Shown piece after piece: positions 8,887 through 17,550 of a DNA stretch of 64,000 nucleotides. Below the pieces are notes generated by a model, which worked only from the letters and a program-made list of their open reading frames with translations, did not search any database and was not told the origin of the DNA. The position numbers and the translations under genes were made by a program. Positions within the stretch are counted from its first letter, which is position 1. Every line of letters starts with the position of its first letter. Origin of the DNA: Flavobacteriaceae bacterium (GTDB taxonomy: Bacteria > Bacteroidota > Bacteroidia > Flavobacteriales > Flavobacteriaceae); NCBI GenBank assembly GCA_028279515.1, contig JANQNQ010000003.1, forward strand, positions 62,001 through 126,000. Direction: 5' to 3'.

Positions 8887-10272
8887 ATGAAAAGACCAAA
8901 CTCTTATCTATTGACAACAATTGCCCTTAGCCTACTTCTGCTAATTGGCTGCGGCAAAGACGAAGTCCCTCATAAACCGTCTGCATCACAGAATGTTCAA
9001 GAGGTTTCAAGAACAAGTCGAACCAACCTGAAACCAATAGGTTCTGGCGTAATGATGCAAGCGTTTTATTGGGACGTACCTTCTGGAGGTACATGGTGGC
9101 AAACCGTCGAATCCAAGGTTGCCGATTGGAGCAATGCCGGGGTTGATGCTATTTGGCTACCACCAGCATCCAAAGCACAGAACGGTCCGTATTCTATGGG
9201 ATATGACCCTTTTGATTATTTCGATTTTGGTGAGTATAACCAAATGGGAAGTACTGAAACCCGTTTCGGGTCGCGTACCGAACTTCAGTCGTTGATCAAT
9301 GCCGCACACAACAATCAACTCAGTGTGATTGCCGATATTGTCATCAATCACAATAGTGGTGGTAATCTAGAGGCCAACCCATTTACAGGAACAGACACTT
9401 GGACCGACTACCAACCAATGTCTGGCAAGTTTAATCGTACCTATTATGATTTCCATCCAAACGATAGCCAAAACAATGACGAAGGTTCATTTGGTGGATT
9501 TCCAGATCTCAGTCACAGCAAAAGCTATGTTCAAGATTGGTTATGGAAAACTCCGAATTCTGTTGCACAGTATTACAAGAATGTCATGGGCTTTGACGGC
9601 TGGAGATTTGACTATGTAAAGGGTTTTGGACCTTGGGTCGTAAAGGAGTGGAAAAATACAGTTGGCGGATTCTCAGTAGGGGAGTACTGGGACGGAAATG
9701 CAGCAACGCTAGACTGGTGGTCAGGACAAGCCGAAGTAAGTGCTTTCGATTTTGCATGTTACTATCGTATGAGAGATGCCTTTGAAGGAAACAATTTAAA
9801 CAGACTCAATGACGATATGCTCTGGAAACGAAACGCGATGAAGGCCGTAACCTTCGTGACCAATCACGATACTGATGAGATCTATAACGGGAAGATGTTG
9901 GCCTATGCGTATATCTTGACGCACGAAGGATACCCTACGATCTTTTACAGGGATTATGAAGAATGGCTAAACAAAGAACGCTTGAACAACTTGATCTGGA
10001 TCCATAATAACTTGGCAAGCGGAAACACGTCGATCTTATATACTGATAACGATGAGTACGTAGCAAGACGAAACGGACATAACGGCCCCGGAATCGTCGT
10101 CTATATCAATAATGCCAATCATTGGCAAGAACGATGGGTAGAGACCAACTGGTCCAATACCCGAATCAAGGACTATACGGGACACTCTAACTGGGAACCT
10201 GTGACGCAAGGAGGTAAATGGGTAAAGATCCAAGTACCACCAAAGAGCTATTCTGTATGGTCGGTTAAGTAG
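8887..10272 (+). CDS. GH13 alpha-amylase lipoprotein
   Basis: A 461-residue lipoprotein (signal ending LLLLIGC) whose body is a GH13 (beta/alpha)8 amylase that hydrolyses alpha-1,4-glucan. The four conserved regions are visible: ADIVINH, GWRFDYVKGF with nucleophile Asp242, VGEYW with acid/base Glu266, and FVTNHDT with Asp328. The N-terminal GVMMQAFYWDVPSGGTWW is typical of the compact GH13 group related to plant and archaeal amylases. The C-terminal beta domain ends in YSVWSV. Anchoring by lipid suggests action in the periplasm or at the cell surface. No sus-type transporter genes are adjacent. Confidence 0.93.
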   Translation: MKRPNSYLLTTIALSLLLLIGCGKDEVPHKPSASQNVQEVSRTSRTNLKPIGSGVMMQAFYWDVPSGGTWWQTVESKVADWSNAGVDAIWLPPASKAQNGPYSMGYDPFDYFDFGEYNQMGSTETRFGSRTELQSLINAAHNNQLSVIADIVINHNSGGNLEANPFTGTDTWTDYQPMSGKFNRTYYDFHPNDSQNNDEGSFGGFPDLSHSKSYVQDWLWKTPNSVAQYYKNVMGFDGWRFDYVKGFGPWVVKEWKNTVGGFSVGEYWDGNAATLDWWSGQAEVSAFDFACYYRMRDAFEGNNLNRLNDDMLWKRNAMKAVTFVTNHDTDEIYNGKMLAYAYILTHEGYPTIFYRDYEEWLNKERLNNLIWIHNNLASGNTSILYTDNDEYVARRNGHNGPGIVVYINNANHWQERWVETNWSNTRIKDYTGHSNWEPVTQGGKWVKIQVPPKSYSVWSVK

Positions 10273-10302
10273 AATGAAATACCAACTATAGTTTAGTGGT
10301 CG

Positions 10303-10336
10303 ACGCCCAGAGATAATAGACTTTGGGCGTTGTCTC
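10303..10336 (+). terminator. possible terminator of the amylase gene
   Basis: A 7-base stem ACGCCCA/TGGGCGT with a 14-base loop and a modest T-rich tail, 31 bases after the amylase stop. The tail is weak. Confidence 0.4.
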
Positions 10337-10391
10337 TTTAAGAACCCTACAAAATGGCAAAATTTGGTTATTAGAGTAGTATGTTGTATTT

Positions 10392-10407
10392 TTGTTGTTG
10401 TAAACAA
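10392..10407 (+). promoter_or_regulatory. MarR-type operator at the regulator's own promoter
   Basis: TTGTTGTTGTAAACAA contains the palindrome TTGTAAACAA within a longer 12-base palindrome (GTTGT-AA-ACAAC, 10397-10408). It ends 11 bases before the MarR start codon. The same 16 bases occur inverted before the pirin gene (10886-10901). TTGTWWACAA is a typical MarR/OhrR-type half-site arrangement, so autorepression is inferred. Confidence 0.7.
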
Positions 10408-10418
10408 CTATTGTTTGT

Positions 10419-10868
10419 ATGAACAAAGAGATCTTTCAAGAAGATGCCAAAAGTAGTTTTGCAAAAAGCCATGCAAGTTTCTTTAAAACCGCAAGTCTCT
10501 TAGAGCGTCAAATCAAAGAAGCGTTGAAACCTTTCAACTTTACGCATTCTCAATTGAACGTATTGAGTTTATTGGTCAGAAACCATCCTGAACCAATGGA
10601 CGCCAAAACGCTGAAAAGCAAATTGGTGGTTTCAAGTCCCGATCTGACAAGATTGATAGACCGAATGGTAAAGAAAGGGGTAGTGGCCCGTAAAACCTGT
10701 GATACCAATCGAAGAAAGATTGATATTACCGCCACAGAAGAAGGCATTACGACCTACTTTGAAATTCGTAAGCATGCGCAAAAGGCTTCTTTCAATTTTT
10801 TTGAAGACAAAATCTCTAATGAGGAAGCAGAATTATTAAGGCGTATCTTAAACAAAATCAGATCGTAA
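10419..10868 (+). CDS. MarR-family transcriptional regulator
   Basis: A 149-residue winged-helix regulator of normal MarR length. The DNA-binding core is visible at about residues 55-100 (MDAKTLKSKLVVSSPDLTRLIDRMVKKGVV, with the wing ARKTCDTNRRKIDI), flanked by dimerisation helices. It contains one Cys in the wing (KTCDTN), in a position different from the classical OhrR N-terminal Cys. An operator palindrome overlaps its own promoter, and an identical one lies before the downstream pirin gene. It therefore probably represses itself and the pirin-CDGSH operon, and responds to an oxidant or small phenolic ligand. Confidence 0.9.
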   Translation: MNKEIFQEDAKSSFAKSHASFFKTASLLERQIKEALKPFNFTHSQLNVLSLLVRNHPEPMDAKTLKSKLVVSSPDLTRLIDRMVKKGVVARKTCDTNRRKIDITATEEGITTYFEIRKHAQKASFNFFEDKISNEEAELLRRILNKIRS

Positions 10869-10885
10869 AAATTTTACACAAACAT

Positions 10886-10901
10886 TTGTTTACAACAACA
10901 A
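10886..10901 (-). promoter_or_regulatory. second copy of the MarR-type operator, before the pirin operon
   Basis: TTGTTTACAACAACAA is the exact reverse complement of the 16-base element at 10392-10407. It carries the palindrome TTGTTTACAA and lies 25 bases before the pirin start codon. This links the pirin and iron-sulfur genes to the adjacent MarR protein. Confidence 0.7.
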
Positions 10902-10925
10902 TAGTTTTAAACAGTATTATTAGCT

Positions 10926-11948
10926 ATGAAGACAAAAACCGTTTTAAGAACACAGCCATTGGGATTTCCTTGGGAAACCCGTGACCCATTTTTATTTTGT
11001 GCACACCACAGGGACGAGTATCCAAAAGGGGATGCACAGCAAGGACTTCCGGATTCAGAGTTAAGCGGAAGGATTATCGGGCAAGATTTTACCTTAAAGG
11101 ATGGATACCGTATGTATCATGGCAGTCATGTGCCAGGTTTTCCGTACCACCCGCATCGAGGTTTTGAAACCATTACTATCAATAAAGAAGGTTTCGTAGA
11201 CCATACAGATTCATTGGGAGGCGCTGGACGCTTCGGAGAAGGGGATGTACAGTGGATGACAGCTGGTAAAGGGATTCAGCATTCTGAGATGTTTCCGATG
11301 GTGCACGATGACAAAGCAAATCCGCTCGAAATTTTTCAGATATGGTTAAACCTTCCGAAGGCAAGCAAATTTGTAGAGCCGCATTTCAAGATGCTGTGGA
11401 ATGATATGGTACCTACCATCACAAATACGGATGAAAATGGCAATACAACAACCATCGACGTCGTCGCAGGAAATCTAGGAAAAATACAAGCACCTAGCCC
11501 TACACCAGATTCTTGGGCTGCCAATCCCGAGAATGGAGTAAGCATCCTAACGATTACGATGGAACCCAATGCGAAATGGGAATTACCAGCCGCAGCTAGT
11601 AAAGATGTCAACAGAACGTTGTATTTTTATAGAGGAGCGCAACTCTCAGTAGATGGCGAAGCAGTGAGCAATTATCATTCAATTGAAGTAATCCCTGATG
11701 CAGATGTCCTATTAGAAAATGGCAATATCGAAGGGCGTCTACTCATATTACAAGGAAAACCTATTGGAGAGCCAGTTGTCAAATACGGTCCGTTTGTTAT
11801 GAATACAGAGACCGAAATCAGAGAGGCGTATGCCGATTACCGTAAGACCCAATTTGGAGGTTGGCCCTGGCCAGAACAGGAGCAAGTGCATCCAAGAGAT
11901 AAGGGACGGTTTGCCTTGCATGCCGACGGTCATGAAGAGATCAAATAA
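10926..11948 (+). CDS. pirin-family cupin protein
   Basis: A 340-residue protein with two cupin domains. The N-terminal cupin carries the pirin metal site (YHPHRGFETI ... then QWMTAGKGIQHSE), giving three His and a Glu for a non-haem iron. Pirins include quercetin dioxygenases and redox-sensing cofactors. The C-terminal cupin (residues about 180-290) has no obvious metal ligands, as is usual. It starts 25 bases after the MarR operator and is followed at 15 bases by the YjdI-CDGSH fusion gene, so both are probably induced when MarR is released. The exact substrate is not readable. Confidence 0.88.
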   Translation: MKTKTVLRTQPLGFPWETRDPFLFCAHHRDEYPKGDAQQGLPDSELSGRIIGQDFTLKDGYRMYHGSHVPGFPYHPHRGFETITINKEGFVDHTDSLGGAGRFGEGDVQWMTAGKGIQHSEMFPMVHDDKANPLEIFQIWLNLPKASKFVEPHFKMLWNDMVPTITNTDENGNTTTIDVVAGNLGKIQAPSPTPDSWAANPENGVSILTITMEPNAKWELPAAASKDVNRTLYFYRGAQLSVDGEAVSNYHSIEVIPDADVLLENGNIEGRLLILQGKPIGEPVVKYGPFVMNTETEIREAYADYRKTQFGGWPWPEQEQVHPRDKGRFALHADGHEEIK

Positions 11949-11963
11949 CACAACAAAAACGAT

Positions 11964-12392
11964 ATGGAAAGAGAAATCATCAAAGAGTATAGCAATGGCG
12001 AGTTGACCATTGTTTGGAAGCCAAAAACGTGCATTCATGCGGCGGCATGCGTCAAAGCACTGCCAGAGGTGTATAAGCCGAACGAAAAACCGTGGATTCA
12101 AGTCGAAAATGCTTCCACCGAAGCGTTGAAAGCGCAAATAGATACCTGTCCGTCGGGTGCGTTAAGCTATTACATGAATAGCACAGGTCCAACCGAGGTT
12201 GAGGCTTCCGCAGACATAAAAGTGCAAGTTTTAGAAAACGGACCTTTGTTGGTCAATGGAACCCTTGAGGTCACCAACAGCGACGGCAATGTAGAGACCA
12301 AAAAGCGGACTACGGCCTTTTGTCGTTGTGGCGCTTCGGCCAATAAACCCTATTGTGACGGCGAACACAGCAAGATTGGTTTTGTAGGATAA
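11964..12392 (+). CDS. fusion of YjdI-type 4Fe-4S domain and CDGSH iron-sulfur domain
   Basis: A 142-residue protein with two iron-sulfur modules. Residues 1-70 resemble YjdI (TIVWKPKTCIHAAACVKALP ... IDTCPSGALSY), with four Cys suited to a 4Fe-4S cluster. Residues 95-140 are a CDGSH finger (FCRCGASANKPYCDGEHSKIGF), which holds a redox-active, pH-sensitive 2Fe-2S cluster through three Cys and one His. YjdI and CDGSH proteins are elsewhere found as neighbours or fusions. It is the second gene of the MarR-controlled pirin operon and is followed by a strong terminator. It probably transfers electrons or clusters, or senses redox state. Confidence 0.85.
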   Translation: MEREIIKEYSNGELTIVWKPKTCIHAAACVKALPEVYKPNEKPWIQVENASTEALKAQIDTCPSGALSYYMNSTGPTEVEASADIKVQVLENGPLLVNGTLEVTNSDGNVETKKRTTAFCRCGASANKPYCDGEHSKIGFVG

Positions 12393-12412
12393 ACTAATTG
12401 TCAAGAATAAAG

Positions 12413-12447
12413 AACTCCCAATGTCGAAAGACTTGGGAGTTTTTTTG
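12413..12447 (+). terminator. terminator of the pirin operon
   Basis: A perfect 8-base stem (AACTCCCA/TGGGAGTT) with a 13-base loop and a seven-T tract, 20 bases after the stop. Confidence 0.85.
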
Positions 12448-12576
12448 TTATAAGCATGTTGAATCTAAAAGGGGGAGACAATTCAAGGGTGCTTTACGAC
12501 GATTCAACAGAAGTGCCTTCATTTTCTTTCTGTATTCACCAACATTTGTGTCATAATCAACCACAAAACAGCAATT

Positions 12577-12999
12577 ATGACACCCACAGAAGTTTTTTCT
12601 CTTGCCAACTTTATAGCAATGCCCATGTGGCTCTTAATGATCATTGCACCGAAATGGAAGGTAACCCGATTCTTGATAGATACAAAACTAGTTCCCATAT
12701 TATTGTCATTGGTCTATGCCGTATATATCGCATTAACCATTCAAAGCGAAGGATTTCCTGATTTTGGAAACCTTTCTTCAGTAATGGGGCTGTTCACCAT
12801 TGAAAATGCTGTAATAGCAGGTTGGGTGCACTATTTAGCTTTTGACCTTCTGATAGGGATGTGGATCCTTAACGAGAATCGTACAGTGAGAGTTCATCAT
12901 CTCATCATCATTCCTTGTCTGCTTTGCACCTTCATGCTTGGTCCTGTAGGCTTTTTACTTTTCATCATCATCAAATCAATCAAAAACAAACAGTCATGA
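12577..12999 (+). CDS. ABA4-like (DUF4281) membrane protein
   Basis: A 140-residue protein with four hydrophobic helices. It resembles the ABA4/DUF4281 family, named for a plant protein needed for neoxanthin formation (VFSLANFIAMPMWLLMIIAPKW at the start; WVHYLAFDLLIGMWI in the third helix; PCLLCTFMLGPVGFLLF in the fourth). Bacterial members have no proven reaction; a link to carotenoids is only by family. Its stop overlaps the next start (ATGA), so it is translationally coupled to the next membrane protein. Both precede a LytS/LytTR pair. Confidence 0.75.
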   Translation: MTPTEVFSLANFIAMPMWLLMIIAPKWKVTRFLIDTKLVPILLSLVYAVYIALTIQSEGFPDFGNLSSVMGLFTIENAVIAGWVHYLAFDLLIGMWILNENRTVRVHHLIIIPCLLCTFMLGPVGFLLFIIIKSIKNKQS

Positions 13000-13796
13000 A
13001 ATTAGTACGTCGCGTTCTCAGTACCGTAAAAAAAGAAAGTCCGATCCTTTTTTGGATCGTCATGGTCAACGGTTTAATGGCCTTAGGAAGCCTCATCGGG
13101 ATCTTTATTGACGATCGCACCCTAGTTGGTGTGAATATTTGGATCAAGCCCTTAAAGTTTGCCATTTCTACAGGAATCTATACACTGACCGTTGGGTTTC
13201 TTATTACTCTGTATCCTTACAGTCGTATTAAGAAGAACATTATAAACAACATTGTTTCTTGGTCTTTACTGTTCGAGATCATCATCATTTTTTCTCAAGC
13301 GTATAGAGGAGTTCAGTCCCATTATAACGTGAGTTCGGCATATGACGGAATGCTTTTTGCCGCCATGGGTATTCTCATTGCGGTTAATGTATTGATCATG
13401 GTATTGTTTGCCATTGATTCAGTAAGATTGAAGCTAAAAGTTCCCAAATCCGTTCAAATTGCCATACTCCTAGGATGGTTGATTGTGATATTTGGTAGTT
13501 GGGTAGGAGGGCAGATGATCAGCCAGATGGCGCACAATGTGGGTGTGGCCGATGGAGGTGATGGAATACCTTTATTAAACTGGAGCACCATAGCTGGAGA
13601 TTTGAGAGTAGCCCACTTCTTCGGATTGCATGCCATTCAAATAATTCCGTTATTCGCATTATGGATGACCAAAAAATGGAACACGGTCAGTAGAAAGCGT
13701 ATTATTGCCACTGCCGCTTTCGCATTGTTGTATGCAGCCTGGATCGGTCACACCTTTTATCAAGCCAAACAAGGCATGCCATTGATCAACCTATAA
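12996..13796 (+). CDS. seven-helix membrane protein of unknown function
   Basis: A 266-residue integral membrane protein with about seven hydrophobic segments (for example ILFWIVMVNGLMALGSLIG and VQIAILLGWLIVIFGSWVGG). The ATG at 12996 overlaps the stop of the ABA4-like gene, which fixes the start. A longer in-frame opening from 12915 runs inside the upstream gene and is not used. A small 'SQMAHNVGVADGGDG' loop is exposed. No family was recognised. The 10-base gap to the sensor kinase gene suggests that the two membrane proteins and the two-component pair form one operon. Confidence 0.7.
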   Translation: MKLVRRVLSTVKKESPILFWIVMVNGLMALGSLIGIFIDDRTLVGVNIWIKPLKFAISTGIYTLTVGFLITLYPYSRIKKNIINNIVSWSLLFEIIIIFSQAYRGVQSHYNVSSAYDGMLFAAMGILIAVNVLIMVLFAIDSVRLKLKVPKSVQIAILLGWLIVIFGSWVGGQMISQMAHNVGVADGGDGIPLLNWSTIAGDLRVAHFFGLHAIQIIPLFALWMTKKWNTVSRKRIIATAAFALLYAAWIGHTFYQAKQGMPLINL

Positions 13797-13806
13797 ATAC
13801 CAGCAG

Positions 13807-14889
13807 ATGTTATTCAACAAAGAGAAACGAATGAAATATTTGGGATTCAACGACCTTTGGTTCACTGCTATAGGTATTTTCATTCTAAGCTTTGTTACTG
13901 ACTACCTCTTTGCCAATTCGTTTTCTCGATATCCTTTTGGAGAGGCAGTCATCAACTGGAGTGTTTCGCTTTTCTTCTCTTGTTGTTATTGGTTCATCAC
14001 ACGAGTAATGATCATTTTTCTAAGAAAAAAATATCCAGCGATCCAGCAAACCATGAAGCGCGTGATGATTTTGTTCTTCGCATTGCTAGTGACGGTCCTA
14101 TCGGTGGATTACTTCGGAAACACCTTGCTTTTCTTTGGCCTAGGAGACCAATACAACCCCATCGAACGGTCTAGAGTGCTGCTACCTGTACTGTTGATTA
14201 GTATGATGGTCATTGCGATGTATGAGGCCGTCTACTTCTATGTAAAGCTTAAAAAATCGATTAGGGAGGAAGAACAAACCAAACAGATAATGGTCAAGGC
14301 ACAATTGGAAGCCCTGCGAAATCAGGCACAACCACATTTCTTTTTCAATAGTTTGAATACCCTCAGAGACATCATAGACCAAAACCCAAAAGAAGACGCA
14401 AAGGAATTTGTAAATCGATTGGCCGATGTGTATCGCTTTATTCTTGAGTCGAACAATGTGAATACCATAGCACTTCGAGATGAACTCAAGTTCTCTAAGG
14501 CATACATGCATATTCAGTCAGAACGATTTGGTGAAAACCTCAAAGTGAACTGGAATCTTCCTGAAAGTTCATTGAATAAAATGGTGGCGCCGATGAGCCT
14601 TCAGCTTCTATTAGAGAATGCAATCAAGCACAATGTAGTTTCAAAATCCAAACCTCTATCGATAGATGTATGGGTTGAAGGCGAAACGTTGGTGGTTGAA
14701 AATAATATACAACCCAAGTCTACACAACTGCCTTCGACGAAACTTGGACTTCAAAATATTCAAAAACGATATGAATTGATTTCGAATGTTCCCGTAAATA
14801 TCAAAAACGACGAAACGCGCTTCTCTGTAGCACTTCCATTGTTAGTATCAATTCCTCAAATAACTCCTAATGAAAATACTGATCATTGA
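13807..14889 (+). CDS. LytS/YehU-type sensor histidine kinase
   Basis: About 360 residues: four membrane helices in the first 150, then a short coiled linker, then the His_kinase domain with phospho-His177 in QAQPHFFFNSLNTL, and a HATPase domain (LQLLLENAIKHN for the N box; LGLQNIQKRY near the end). This class signals to LytTR response regulators. It overlaps the response regulator gene by 20 bases. An in-frame ATG at 13831 is an alternative start. The small periplasmic surface suggests sensing within the membrane, perhaps together with the two preceding membrane proteins. Confidence 0.88.
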   Translation: MLFNKEKRMKYLGFNDLWFTAIGIFILSFVTDYLFANSFSRYPFGEAVINWSVSLFFSCCYWFITRVMIIFLRKKYPAIQQTMKRVMILFFALLVTVLSVDYFGNTLLFFGLGDQYNPIERSRVLLPVLLISMMVIAMYEAVYFYVKLKKSIREEEQTKQIMVKAQLEALRNQAQPHFFFNSLNTLRDIIDQNPKEDAKEFVNRLADVYRFILESNNVNTIALRDELKFSKAYMHIQSERFGENLKVNWNLPESSLNKMVAPMSLQLLLENAIKHNVVSKSKPLSIDVWVEGETLVVENNIQPKSTQLPSTKLGLQNIQKRYELISNVPVNIKNDETRFSVALPLLVSIPQITPNENTDH

Positions 14890-15622
14890 AGATGAACCAC
14901 GCGCAGCCAGTCAACTGAAGCAATTGCTAACAGGTTGTGACTTTGATTTCGAGTTGTTGGATATCATTGACACGGTCGAAGATGCAGTGTCATGGTTTAA
15001 GGGCAATCCGGTGCCAGAGCTTGTTTTTATGGATATCCAATTGGCCGACGGACTTAGTTTTGAGATATTTCAGAAGGTAGAAACCGAAGCGCCTATCATT
15101 TTCACAACAGCCTTTGATCAATATGCGATTCAAGCTTTTAAAGTGAATAGTGTAGACTATCTTTTAAAACCAGTTCAGCAAGGAGATTTGCAGTTGGCGC
15201 TCAACAAATTCACTCGGTCTAACAAGCAACCTTCCATTGACCCAGCTGTTTTGAGGCAACTACTAAGTACAGTTCAGGCACCGCAAAAAAGAACAGGTAT
15301 ACTGGTGAAAGACGGTAACGGTTTTGTGCAGCTCAAGGTTACCGAATTATTGTACATCTATTCTGAAGACAGTATCACCTTTGGTGTCACCGTTGGAAAA
15401 CGCTTTATCATTGACGAAACCATGGACGCCTTATTTGAGTCGTTAGATGCCAATCAATTTTACCGAATCAACCGAGGACAGATCGTGGCCAAGACCGCCA
15501 TTTCGAAAATTGACCCATACTTCAATCATCGTGTAAAGCTATCGGTAGATCATTCAAGAGATCAGGAATTTATTGTAAGCAGACAAAAAACCACTGATTT
15601 CAAAATCTGGTTAAATAGCTAA
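14870..15622 (+). CDS. LytTR-family response regulator
   Basis: A 250-residue response regulator. The receiver domain at 1-120 has acidic residues in IIEDEP, phospho-acceptor Asp55 in VFMDIQL, a Thr in IIFTTAF and a Lys in YLLKPV. The LytTR DNA-binding domain follows at about 140-248 (GFVQLKVTELLYIYSEDSI ... YRINRGQIV). It is coupled to the upstream kinase by a 20-base overlap. It is the last gene of this operon, and a minus-strand gene follows. Confidence 0.92.
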   Translation: MKILIIEDEPRAASQLKQLLTGCDFDFELLDIIDTVEDAVSWFKGNPVPELVFMDIQLADGLSFEIFQKVETEAPIIFTTAFDQYAIQAFKVNSVDYLLKPVQQGDLQLALNKFTRSNKQPSIDPAVLRQLLSTVQAPQKRTGILVKDGNGFVQLKVTELLYIYSEDSITFGVTVGKRFIIDETMDALFESLDANQFYRINRGQIVAKTAISKIDPYFNHRVKLSVDHSRDQEFIVSRQKTTDFKIWLNS

Positions 15623-15661
15623 ATTTTAGCTTAAAGCATGTGCGACATCTTCTTTATTGGT

Positions 15662-17170
15662 TCAGCTCTTTTTTATCCATTCGGTTGATTCACCTTGTTT
15701 GAGTATACATTTACTTACTGAATCATTGCTATCAAAGATAAATTCAATGGTAGCTTTTGGTTTTACAATGTCAATTACAAATTTAGATGTGTTTAGAGGC
15801 GTTAATTTAGAACTCCATTTTCCTTTTTCTGTCAAAATCAACCTTCCTTTTTTAAGAGTGACTTCGACCTCTCTGTTTTCACGTATATAAGTTCCAGTAT
15901 ATGTACTTAAATTAACATCTTTTTGGTCTAATTCTTCCGAAACTGTGAACCTTTCATGTCCAGCCCAATTATACACCATTGCAACACTTCTTATAATTTC
16001 TTCTATAATTTTTGTGTTTGTTCCGTTCACCATAATGACGATTCCATTTCCATGATCAGCGCTGAAATAGAACTTTCCTCTAAACCCTTTATTAGAGCCA
16101 GAATGTTGTAGATATAATGTTCCGTTTTCCTTTTCGATAAATACTCCTAAAGCTGAATTGCTGTTTTCTAATGTAGGTTTGATTAATTCATTACTTGATT
16201 CTTTAGAAAGGATTTTTCCAGCTTCGTTTTTCAAGCTTACTTGTATGTCAATGATCAATTTAGCTAAATCAGTAGGTGTCGTCCATAAACCAGCTGCTGC
16301 AGATTCGGGATATATATTATAATTATTCTTTAGACGCTTTCCTTTGCTTGAATGACCAATTGCTATGTCATCTGGATATTTATCAAATTCTATTGAATAG
16401 AACGAATTCGTCATTTGTAAAGGGTCAAATATTTTTTCGTGTAAAAAACGCTCATAAGTCGAATTGGCTTTATCCATCAGTATTAGTTGAGAAATCGTAG
16501 TCCCTCCACCTGAATATTTGAACTTTTCATTAGGTGACAGAATTTGCTTTATTTTATCAGAGTTTGCTGGTTTTTCACCATTTAATATCTCAACCATATT
16601 GGGCAAGTTTTCACTACCCTTATAACCACTAAAACCGTGAGTTGACAAACCAGCCGAATGGCTTAGTAATTGACGTAATGTGATTGGTTGATTTTTGTTA
16701 TAGTTTAGCTGCCAGGTTTTTAAAAGTGTATTTATATCTACATCCAAATTGATCTGTGAAGATTCTCTTGATTTCATCAAAGCCACAGCATTCACGAATT
16801 TACTCATCGAAGCAGCTTGAAAAACAGTTTCTGGAGTTACCTTGTTATCTTTTGAATTATCAGTTTTCCCGTAACCTTTGGCCCACTCAATTTTATAATC
16901 ATTAATTATAGCCAGACTAAGCCCAGGGATATTATACTTTTTCATACGTTCTTCAATATTCCAAAGAGGCTTTCCTTTAGTTAGTACCAAAGGGCTAAGA
17001 CTATTTTCAACTTTTGCGATTCTTAAGTTTAATGAGTCAGTGTAATTAGTTCCATTGGTTTGAGCATTTAAAGAAATACTCATGAGGTATAATAACACTA
17101 ATACTGATAGAAGATTCTTGGTTGCTGTCATCGGAAATTTTTCTTTTTTTCTTAACAAAGATTGTTCCAT
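15662..17170 (-). CDS. serine beta-lactamase-fold (class C/PBP4*-like) hydrolase
   Basis: A 502-residue exported protein of the beta-lactamase family that includes esterases, D-aminopeptidases and penicillin-binding proteins. The catalytic SxxK is SMSK (Ser121, Lys124); the second motif is YSG (Tyr219); the third is HSG (LQHSGSNKGF). The C-terminal 100 residues form a lipocalin-like extra domain (LSTYTGTYIRENREVEVTLKKGRLILTE). An in-frame ATG 13 codons later gives a better signal peptide (MTATKNLLSVLVLLYLM). The gene is visibly more AT-rich than its neighbours, so recent transfer is possible. It is monocistronic. Substrate is unknown. Confidence 0.88.
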   Translation of the reverse strand: MEQSLLRKKEKFPMTATKNLLSVLVLLYLMSISLNAQTNGTNYTDSLNLRIAKVENSLSPLVLTKGKPLWNIEERMKKYNIPGLSLAIINDYKIEWAKGYGKTDNSKDNKVTPETVFQAASMSKFVNAVALMKSRESSQINLDVDINTLLKTWQLNYNKNQPITLRQLLSHSAGLSTHGFSGYKGSENLPNMVEILNGEKPANSDKIKQILSPNEKFKYSGGGTTISQLILMDKANSTYERFLHEKIFDPLQMTNSFYSIEFDKYPDDIAIGHSSKGKRLKNNYNIYPESAAAGLWTTPTDLAKLIIDIQVSLKNEAGKILSKESSNELIKPTLENSNSALGVFIEKENGTLYLQHSGSNKGFRGKFYFSADHGNGIVIMVNGTNTKIIEEIIRSVAMVYNWAGHERFTVSEELDQKDVNLSTYTGTYIRENREVEVTLKKGRLILTEKGKWSSKLTPLNTSKFVIDIVKPKATIEFIFDSNDSVSKCILKQGESTEWIKKS

Positions 17171-17326
17171 AGTAACCCATTGTACACGATTATTAAAAAC
17201 TCTCCATCGCTTATTAGATCACTGTTTCATATATGGTCATCGGTTAATATCTTGTTTTTAAATCAATTACAGGAGTGAACCGAAAATCCTATGCAATAGA
17301 GTAGGTGCTTATTTTAAATCAGTTTT

Positions 17327-17530
17327 ATGAGAAAGATCAAAGCAATTTTTTTGACAGTGCTATTTGCAGCTTCTATGCTGGCAGGACCATCAATGATGGC
17401 GAACGACGGAGAAGATGATATACCAGGGCCAGATGCTGGTGATTGTACTACCACCACTTCTTGGCATTGGGTATGGACTCCACTTCCGCTATATGTTCCT
17501 ATTACGGTAACTACCTGCGACCAAAATTAA
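17327..17530 (+). CDS. small secreted Trp/Thr-rich protein
   Basis: A 67-residue open frame with a good signal peptide (IKAIFLTVLFAASMLAGP). The mature part is about 40 residues, starting with an acidic stretch (NDGEDDIPGPDAGD) and ending with two Cys around an aromatic stretch (SWHWVWTPLPLYVPI). A strong terminator 20 bases downstream supports it as a real transcription unit. The function is unknown; a disulfide-linked exported peptide is the most that can be said. Confidence 0.5.
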   Translation: MRKIKAIFLTVLFAASMLAGPSMMANDGEDDIPGPDAGDCTTTTSWHWVWTPLPLYVPITVTTCDQN

Positions 17531-17550
17531 TTAACATCATCAGATGTGTC

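Noticed and set aside
11748-12137. 129-codon open frame on the minus strand
   Set aside because: It spans the end of pirin and the start of the iron-sulfur gene in antisense, without family features.
15662-17170. Antibiotic-resistance beta-lactamase
   Set aside because: The YSG motif in place of YxN and the C-terminal lipocalin-like domain fit esterase or peptidase relatives better than a true class C enzyme.
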